From Paracoccaceae bacterium (GTDB lineage Bacteria; Pseudomonadota; Alphaproteobacteria; Rhodobacterales; Rhodobacteraceae), in contig JAQWQJ010000133.1 in assembly GCA_029244725.1 (NCBI GenBank), positions 1 through 64,000 on the forward strand: a stretch of 64,000 bases of DNA, written 5' to 3'. This document shows, piece after piece, positions 58,450 through 64,000 of the stretch. The notes under the pieces were generated by a model. It had not been told where the DNA came from, did not search any database, and worked only from the letters and a program-made list of their open reading frames with translations. Position 1 is the first letter of the stretch; every line of letters begins with the position of its first letter. A program made the translations under genes and the position numbers.

Positions 58450-60521
58450 TTTGCTTCTCCCAGATTGATATGCGTATTGCGATAGGCGTCGATCTCCACC
58501 TTGTTGCCGGGGTGGATCACAATGGTTGTGCCGGGATCTTCGATGATGGCGGGGCCGGTGAAGGCCATGCCGGGGGCCAGCTTGTCGCCGTCATAGATGT
58601 CGGCCTGATGCTTGCCTTCCAGCGCATAGTCGACCTCGCGCTGACCCTTCAGCGCCGGACCGGCATCCGGGGCGCCCAACTCGGCGGGTTTCAGTTCCAG
58701 CTTGCCAACCTCGGCGCGGGCGACCAGGTGGATGCCCACCATCTCAACCGGCGCATCCAGACGGTAGGTATATTCGCGCTCATAAGCTTCGTGGAAATCG
58801 CCCGCGATCTTGTCCAGCGCGGCATCTGTCACCGCACCTTCCAGCAGAACCTCTGTCGTATGTTCCTGATTTTGATAGCGAAACTTGCCATAGCGCAGGA
58901 ATGTCACCTCGGCAGGATCAACCCCTTCGTCTTCGAAGGTCTTGCGCGCCTTGGCCTCGGCCTCGCCGAAAATCGCCTCGATGCCCGCGCCCGCGCCTTC
59001 GCGCAGATCGACCAGCTGGGTCACGAAATAATCGCGGCGCAAGTCCGACATCATCATTCCGAAGGCCGAAAAGACCGAGGCCGCAGCAGGCACCACGACT
59101 TTCTTGACCTGCAATTCCTGCCCAAGCGCAACGGCGTGCATCGCACCACCGCCACCAAAGGCCAGCAAGGTAAAATCGCGCGTGTCATGACCCCGGTTGA
59201 GGCTGACCAGTTTCAGGGCGTTGACCATGTTGTTATTGGCAATACGCACGATACCCTGTGCGGCCTCATCGGTGCTGACGCCCAGATCTTTACCCACGGC
59301 TTTCAACGCGGTCTCGGTTGCGTCCATATCGGCCACGACCTCACCGCCACAGAAATAATCGCGGTTGATCCGACCAAGCCAGAGATTGGCGTCGGTCGTC
59401 GTGGCATTCGTGCCGCCCTTGCCATAGGCGGCCGGTCCGGGCAAAGCGCCCGCCGATTGCGGCCCGACATGCAGCTTACCGAAATCATCGACCCAAGCGA
59501 TGGAGCCGCCGCCATTGCCGATCTCGACCAGATCGACCACCGGCACCATGATCGGATAACCGGCGGATATGCCGCTGCGTTCAATCCAGTAGTCGGTCAT
59601 GATCCGCACTTCGCCGTCTTCGATCAACGAGCATTTCGCGGTGGTCCCGCCAATATCGAGGGCTAGGATATCCTCCTCACCGATCAGCTTGCCCAGTTCG
59701 GCAGCACCCCAGAACCCCGAAGCCGGGCCGCTTTCGACCATGTTGATCGGCACGGCAGAGGTCGCCTCAAGGCTGTCCACGCCGCAATTGGACTGCATGA
59801 TATAGGGGCTTTTCTTCAGTCCTTGCGATTTCAGCCCAGCGTCCAGCTTGCCCAAATAGCGTGCCGCGACCGGCTGCACATAGGCCGACAGGACGGCCGT
59901 GTTGGTGCGCTCGTACTCGCGCCATTCGCGGGTGATCTGGTGGCTGGCGACGACCGGGACCTCGGGCCAGAGGCGGCGGATTTCCTCCAGCGTTGCGACC
60001 TCGTGATCCGTATTGGAATAGGCGTGAAGCAGGCAGACGGCCACGGCCTCCACCCCCTCGGCGCGGAACCCCTCCAGGATCGCAGGCAGCCCCGAAAGGT
60101 CCAGAGGCGCGCGTTCCCCGCCTTGATAGGTCATGCGCCCCGGAATCTCGGCGCGCAGGTGACGCGGCACGAAGGGCGCGGGTTTCACATAATGCAGGTT
60201 GAAGAAATCAGGCCGGTTGCCGCGCGCGATCTCCAGCACGTCGCGGAAGCCTTCGGTGGTGATCAGGCCGACCTTAACGCCCTTGCGTTCGGTCAACGCA
60301 TTGATGACGACCGTGGTGCCATGCGCCATGAAGCTGACGCTTTCCGGCGCGATCCCACCCTTTTTCAGCACGTTCAGCACCCCGGTCTCGAAATCGGGCG
60401 GGGTGGTGTCGGACTTGGCGGTGACAATGTCGATGGTTCCGTCATCGCGGGTCTCGAAGGCGACAAGGTCGGTGAAAGTGCCTCCCACATCGGTAGCTAC
60501 GCGGCGGGTTGTCTCGGCCAT
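58446..60521 (-). CDS. hyuA: HyuA, hydantoinase A/oxoprolinase ATPase subunit
   Basis: Predicted 691-residue subunit with the actin-like ATPase fold: N-terminal VATDVGGTFTDLVAFE phosphate loop, SFMAHGTTVVINALTERKG, VGLITTEGFRDVLEIARGNRPD, the second phosphate site DILALDIGGTTAKCSLI, and FGGGGAMHAVALGQEL. Start at MAETTRRV with AAGGAG upstream; the frame is open nine codons earlier. Translation follows directly on the GAF gene. Confidence 0.95.
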   Translation of the reverse strand: MAETTRRVATDVGGTFTDLVAFETRDDGTIDIVTAKSDTTPPDFETGVLNVLKKGGIAPESVSFMAHGTTVVINALTERKGVKVGLITTEGFRDVLEIARGNRPDFFNLHYVKPAPFVPRHLRAEIPGRMTYQGGERAPLDLSGLPAILEGFRAEGVEAVAVCLLHAYSNTDHEVATLEEIRRLWPEVPVVASHQITREWREYERTNTAVLSAYVQPVAARYLGKLDAGLKSQGLKKSPYIMQSNCGVDSLEATSAVPINMVESGPASGFWGAAELGKLIGEEDILALDIGGTTAKCSLIEDGEVRIMTDYWIERSGISAGYPIMVPVVDLVEIGNGGGSIAWVDDFGKLHVGPQSAGALPGPAAYGKGGTNATTTDANLWLGRINRDYFCGGEVVADMDATETALKAVGKDLGVSTDEAAQGIVRIANNNMVNALKLVSLNRGHDTRDFTLLAFGGGGAMHAVALGQELQVKKVVVPAAASVFSAFGMMMSDLRRDYFVTQLVDLREGAGAGIEAIFGEAEAKARKTFEDEGVDPAEVTFLRYGKFRYQNQEHTTEVLLEGAVTDAALDKIAGDFHEAYEREYTYRLDAPVEMVGIHLVARAEVGKLELKPAELGAPDAGPALKGQREVDYALEGKHQADIYDGDKLAPGMAFTGPAIIEDPGTTIVIHPGNKVEIDAYRNTHINLGEAK

Positions 60522-60522
60522 G

Positions 60523-61005
60523 TCAGGCTCCTTGGTTGTATTTTTCATGCAGCAGGAAGGCGACCGCCCCCGGCATTTTCAGTGCATCGGCGGCTCGCAC
60601 ACGCTCGGGTGTGTAATGGCCGGCCTCATGCAGGCAATTCAGCGTCCCGATCACCTGTCCGTCGATGGTCACCGGTACGTTGATGCAGCTTTCGCAGCCA
60701 AGCGACTGGATCAGTTCGTAATCGGGAAAGACGTCCGCGATCTCCTCGATGGAGTTTGCAACGAAGGTCTTGTGCTGGTCCTCGACGATATCGGTCCACC
60801 GGTTCTTGTGGCGCGGCTTCTCGCCGGAAACCGGGTAGGCGTCCGGCATATTGGTGAAGTTGCGCCGGGCGACATTGCGGTCGCGGTCGATCACCATCGT
60901 GGTGAAAAGCTTGACGCCGATGGTGTCTTGCACCAATTGCGCGAGCGCCTCAAAAGTCTGGTCTGGTTGGCCCTTGGCGGCCAATGCCTGCATGAAATCC
61001 GTCAT
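60523..61005 (-). CDS. GAF-domain protein
   Basis: Predicted 160-residue single GAF domain (DQTFEALAQLVQDTIGVKLFTTMVIDRDRN, SLGCESCINVPVTIDGQVIGTLNCLHEAGHYT). It may sense a ligand of the operon's pathway or act as a small enzyme; the Cys-Glu-Ser-Cys pair recalls methionine-sulfoxide-reductase-type GAF proteins only loosely. It sits between the transporter and HyuA genes, overlapping the ATPase gene by 4 bases. Confidence 0.85.
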   Translation of the reverse strand: MTDFMQALAAKGQPDQTFEALAQLVQDTIGVKLFTTMVIDRDRNVARRNFTNMPDAYPVSGEKPRHKNRWTDIVEDQHKTFVANSIEEIADVFPDYELIQSLGCESCINVPVTIDGQVIGTLNCLHEAGHYTPERVRAADALKMPGAVAFLLHEKYNQGA

Positions 61006-61799
61006 GTTCCCTCTGCAAGTTTGTTCCTGAGTTCCAGCTCGGCATCATCCACCACGGGCACCGCACCGATCAGGCTGCGTGTGTAGGGGTGTTCGGGCGC
61101 CGAGAAGATTTGTTCGGTGCGACCCAGTTCGACAAGCTGGCCCGCCTTGAAGACCGCCACGCGGTCGGCGACGTTGCGCACCACGGCAAGATCATGGGTG
61201 ATGAAAACATAGGTGAGCTTCTTGCGCGCCCGCAGATCGTTGAGCAGCCTGAGCACCCGCGCCTGCACCAGCACATCGAGGGCCGAGGTCGGCTCATCCA
61301 GAACCACCAGTTCAGGCTCGCAGGCCAGGGCGCGGGCAATACCCACCCTCTGGCGCTGGCCACCCGACAGGGATGATGGCGCACGTTGGCGCATCTCGCG
61401 CGGCAGGCCGACCTCCTCCAGCGCCTCCTCCACCTTCAGCCAACGATCCGCGCGGGGGCCGATGGCGTAGGTATCAAGGCCAAGCCGTACAGACGCGCCG
61501 ATATTGCGCTTGGGGTTCAGGGCCGAAAGCGGATTTTGCTGCACGAACTGGATCGCGCGGCGATGCACGGGGCCGCGTTTGGCGGGCAGCGTTGCACCAT
61601 CAAACCTGATCTCACCCGATGTAGCGCCCAAGATGCCAAGGATCATATTGGCCAGCGTGGTCTTGCCGGACCCGCTTTCCCCCACAACGGCAAGGCATTC
61701 GCCGCGCTCAACCTCGAATGACACGTCGCGCACCGCATGGACGGGGCCACTTGGGGTTTGAAAGGTCTTGGTCAGGTTTTGAACAGAAAGAAGCGTCAT
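61002..61799 (-). CDS. DppF/OppF-type ABC transporter ATPase
   Basis: Predicted 265-residue ATPase of an oligopeptide-type importer. Walker A GESGSGKTT, signature LSGGQRQRVG, Walker B LVVLDEPTSALD, switch His in FITHDLAVV; C-terminal HPYTRSLIGAVP is the typical OppF end. Overlaps the DppD gene and the GAF gene by 4 bases each. Confidence 0.95.
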   Translation of the reverse strand: MTLLSVQNLTKTFQTPSGPVHAVRDVSFEVERGECLAVVGESGSGKTTLANMILGILGATSGEIRFDGATLPAKRGPVHRRAIQFVQQNPLSALNPKRNIGASVRLGLDTYAIGPRADRWLKVEEALEEVGLPREMRQRAPSSLSGGQRQRVGIARALACEPELVVLDEPTSALDVLVQARVLRLLNDLRARKKLTYVFITHDLAVVRNVADRVAVFKAGQLVELGRTEQIFSAPEHPYTRSLIGAVPVVDDAELELRNKLAEGT

Positions 61800-62668
61800 G
61801 ACGCACCTCCGTCATGGCGCACCATCGGAGCAAGGAAATCGTCGCTAACCTCCGGCACGGCAGGCAGCCCTGCGCCGGTGATGCGCGGCACGGCATCCAT
61901 CAGGGCACGGGTATAGGCGTGGCCGGGAGAGTGAAAAATCGCGTCCGTTGGCCCGGTTTCGACGATGCGGCCACGATAGATGACATAAACACGGTCGGCA
62001 AATTCGCGCACCACGCCAAGGTTGTGCGAGATGAACAGGACCGCCGTGTGATGTTTTTCGACTAGGTCATGCATCAGCCGCAGCGTTTGCGCCTGCACAG
62101 AGACATCCAGCGCGGTGCCGGGTTCATCGGCCAGCAGCAGCTTGGGATTGTTGACCAGCGCCATGGCGATCATCACACGCTGGTTCATGCCCCCTGACAG
62201 TTGGAACGGATAGTTGGCCAGCACCCTGCCGGGATCGGGGATTGAAACTTCAGTCAGCATCTCGGTAGCGCGGGCATCACAGGCGGCCTGATCCAGCTTG
62301 GGGTCGCGGCGGCGCATGACCTCGGCAAACTGGTTGCCGATGGTGAAGGTCGGGTTGAGCGATGAGGTCGGATCCTGAAAGATCATCGACATCTCGGTGC
62401 CGCGCAGCGCGGCGCGATCCTTTTGGGCCATCGTCATCACATCCGCCCCGTCAAAAGCGACGCGGCCCGTGACACGGGCATTGCGCATCTCTTGCAACAG
62501 GCCCAACACGATCCGCGCTGTGACCGATTTGCCTGATCCGCTTTCGCCGACCAGCGCCACGCGTTCGCCCGCCGCGATAGACAGGTCGATGCCGTGCAGC
62601 ACTTCGGTCAGCCCGCTCAGGCCCTTGAAGGCCAGATGCAGATCCCGAATATCCAGAAGATGGGTCAT
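61796..62668 (-). CDS. DppD/OppD-type ABC transporter ATPase
   Basis: Predicted 290-residue ATPase pairing with the DppF-like one. Walker [11 protein letters not shown]-loop [15 protein letters not shown], signature [12 protein letters not shown], Walker [16 protein letters not shown], switch His in FISHNLGVV, and [15 protein letters not shown]. Overlaps both neighbours by 4 bases. Confidence 0.95.
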   Translation of the reverse strand: MTHLLDIRDLHLAFKGLSGLTEVLHGIDLSIAAGERVALVGESGSGKSVTARIVLGLLQEMRNARVTGRVAFDGADVMTMAQKDRAALRGTEMSMIFQDPTSSLNPTFTIGNQFAEVMRRRDPKLDQAACDARATEMLTEVSIPDPGRVLANYPFQLSGGMNQRVMIAMALVNNPKLLLADEPGTALDVSVQAQTLRLMHDLVEKHHTAVLFISHNLGVVREFADRVYVIYRGRIVETGPTDAIFHSPGHAYTRALMDAVPRITGAGLPAVPEVSDDFLAPMVRHDGGAS

Positions 62669-63498
62669 TCATCTGCTCCCAATACGTCGCGTAGCCCGTC
62701 ACCAAGCAGGTTGAAACCGAACACCGCAAACAAGATTGCAAGGCCGGGAAAGACCGTCATCCACCAGCTGTCGGGCAGATAACGCGCACCTTCGGCCACC
62801 ATCGAGCCGAGGTCAGGCGTCGGCGGTTGCACCCCAAGACCGAGGAAGGACAGCGACGAGGCAATGATGATCACGAAGCCCATATCGAGCGTCATCTTGG
62901 TGATGATGGCAGGCAGGCAGTTTGGCAAAATCTCGCGGAAGGCGATATGGGTCGTGGGGGCACCGATCACCTCGGCAGCCAGCACATAGCCTTCCTCGCG
63001 CTCTGATCGAGCGATGGAATAGACCAGCCGCGCATACCACGGCCACCACATCACGGTGACTGCAATCATCGCGTTGGTCAGCGTCGGCTCCAACACGCCC
63101 AATACGGCGATGGCCAGCACCAGCGGCGGGATCGACAGAAACACATCGACCAGCCGCATCAGCACCGATTCCGTCCAGCCCCCCAGATAGCCCGCCAGCA
63201 GCCCCACGATGGTGCCAATCGGCGTGGCAATGATCAACACGACAATGCCAAGGCCAAGGCTGATCCGGTAGGCATAAAGGATGCGGCTGAAGATATCGCG
63301 CCCGACCAGATCAGTGCCCATCCAGTTACGCCCGTTGGGGGCGCTGTTGGCATAGGCAAAATCAACCACGGCGCTGTTATGGGTCGGAAACGGCGCGATC
63401 CAGGGGGCGAAGAGGGCGGCCAGCACGATGGCAAGCACCAGGATCAGTCCGGTCAGCGACAGGGGATTTGCCGCAATAATACGCAATGCACGGGTCAT
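62665..63498 (-). CDS. DppC/OppC-type permease
   Basis: Predicted 277-residue permease with six helices. Typical segments: N-terminal SLTGLILVLAIVLAALFAPWIAP, LVGRDIFSRILYAYRISLGLGIV, the EAA loop YVLAAEVIGAPTTHIAFREILPNCLPAIIT, and the closing [18 protein letters not shown]. Confidence 0.95.
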   Translation of the reverse strand: MTRALRIIAANPLSLTGLILVLAIVLAALFAPWIAPFPTHNSAVVDFAYANSAPNGRNWMGTDLVGRDIFSRILYAYRISLGLGIVVLIIATPIGTIVGLLAGYLGGWTESVLMRLVDVFLSIPPLVLAIAVLGVLEPTLTNAMIAVTVMWWPWYARLVYSIARSEREEGYVLAAEVIGAPTTHIAFREILPNCLPAIITKMTLDMGFVIIIASSLSFLGLGVQPPTPDLGSMVAEGARYLPDSWWMTVFPGLAILFAVFGFNLLGDGLRDVLGADE

Positions 63499-64000
63499 GA
63501 GCTGGCCCTCGTTGAATGGCGGATGCGGGGATTGAGGAAAGCGATCAGCAGATCGACCAGAATATTCACCACAAGAAAGGTCAGCGCGATGACCAGCACG
63601 GTGCCCATGATCGCATTGAGATCCTTACGCAGGATAACCGCGACGCCATAACGGCTGAGCCCCGGCCAGGCAAAGACAGCCTCGACCAGAAACGCATTGC
63701 CAAGCATGGCCGCGAAATCAAGGCCGATGATGGTCAGTGACGGGATCAGCGACGGCTTGAACGCATAGCGCCGGGCGATCCGCGTCGGGTAGAAGCCAAA
63801 GGCCTGCGCCATCTCGATATAGGGCTTGTCATAGGTCTCGATCATATTGGCCCGCGTCAGCCGCGCGGCCTGTCCGATCCCCGACAGGGCCAGCGCAATC
63901 GACGGCAGGACAAGGTGATGCAGGGCATCGACGAAGGCGCTGAAGTTCCCGGCAAGCAACGTGTCGACGGTCAGGAACCCGGTCACGCGGGCGATTTCAT
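63495..64000 (-). CDS. DppB/OppB-type permease, 5' part outside window
   Basis: C-terminal 168 or so residues of a permease; the frame stays open to the window end (EIAR before the first GTG), so the gene continues beyond 64000. Visible: HHLVLPSIALALSGIGQAARLTRANMIETYDKPYIEMAQAFGFYPTRIARRYAFKPSLIPSLTIIG, the EAA region, and PGLSRYGVAVILRKDLNAIMGTVLV. Upstream should lie the solute-binding protein gene of this operon. Confidence 0.93.
   Translation of the reverse strand, partial: EIARVTGFLTVDTLLAGNFSAFVDALHHLVLPSIALALSGIGQAARLTRANMIETYDKPYIEMAQAFGFYPTRIARRYAFKPSLIPSLTIIGLDFAAMLGNAFLVEAVFAWPGLSRYGVAVILRKDLNAIMGTVLVIALTFLVVNILVDLLIAFLNPRIRHSTRASS

Noticed and set aside
56785-58485. A 566-codon plus-strand open frame
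   Set aside because: It is the complementary strand of hyuB in high-GC DNA; the minus-strand protein has full family motifs, while this one is a His/Asp/Arg-rich shadow.
58470-59666. A 398-codon plus-strand open frame
   Set aside because: Antisense shadow of hyuA, with no ribosome site or recognised domain.
1-64000. CRISPR arrays, tRNA or rRNA genes
   Set aside because: No regularly spaced repeats and no tRNA or rRNA-like sequence noticed on either strand; a covariance-model search was not possible.

Overview
The window looks like part of a large repABC plasmid (or chromid) of an alphaproteobacterium, most likely a marine Rhodobacterales/Roseobacter-type organism. The reasons are a complete repA-repB-repC unit with parS-like palindromes, an F-like type IV secretion (tra) operon of the divergent alphaproteobacterial kind, a membrane protein/hydrolase pair of roseobacter-plasmid type next to the replicon, and catabolic ABC-transporter operons typical of marine heterotrophs. 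All functional calls rest on reading motifs and family resemblance; no database search was possible.

Layout. 0.1-3.1 kb: WGR and DUF1403-like genes, a Doc-type toxin with an AbrB-type antitoxin, and a tyrosine recombinase. 3.1-6.9 kb: replication and partition, with repA, repB and repC on the minus strand, two perfect parS-type palindromes downstream of repC, and a probable antisense ctRNA with terminator between repB and repC. 7.2-10.8 kb: a predicted membrane protein with an N-terminal DNA-binding-like region, an alpha/beta hydrolase and small unknowns. 10.99-20.3 kb: a dense anti-phage island. It holds a patatin phospholipase (CapV-like) with a CD-NTase (minimal CBASS); a divergent pair made of a diadenylate-cyclase-like protein and a two-TM beta-barrel Cap15-like effector; a HEPN-motif protein; a full type II CBASS (CD-NTase, Cap2, Cap3, Cap5 HNH-SAVED); and an unknown gene with a second R-X5-H motif. 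20.3-38.7 kb: the conjugation operon traA-L-E-K-B-V-C-trbI-traF(peptidase)-W-U-trbC-N1-N2-thioredoxin-F-H-G, almost all translationally coupled. TraN is split into two secreted proteins and TraG carries a C-terminal SleB-type wall hydrolase. No relaxase or coupling protein lies in the window. 38.9-40.4 kb: an Xre/RES toxin-antitoxin pair. 40.6-49.6 kb: a maltose/alpha-glucoside regulon (periplasmic amylase, MalK, LacI-type regulator, alpha-glucosidase, MalE, MalF, MalG). 49.7-52.7 kb: an Lnt/Ti-TraB-like acyltransferase and a Fic protein. 53.2-64.0 kb: a minus-strand operon for uptake and breakdown of a hydantoin- or oxoproline-like compound (Dpp-type ABC transporter, GAF protein, HyuA, HyuB, racemase, M24 peptidase, second HyuB). 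Its last gene is cut short against a transposase remnant.

How the parts work together. Replication, partition and two toxin-antitoxin pairs keep the replicon in the cell. The tra operon supplies the mating bridge, probably with DNA-processing genes encoded elsewhere. The defence island combines three cyclic-nucleotide signalling modules. The middle one, a DisA/CdaA-type cyclase fold beside a Cap15-type receptor, is the most unusual thing in the window and may be a variant of, or a guard for, the CBASS systems that flank it. The sugar and hydantoin operons are the metabolic cargo.
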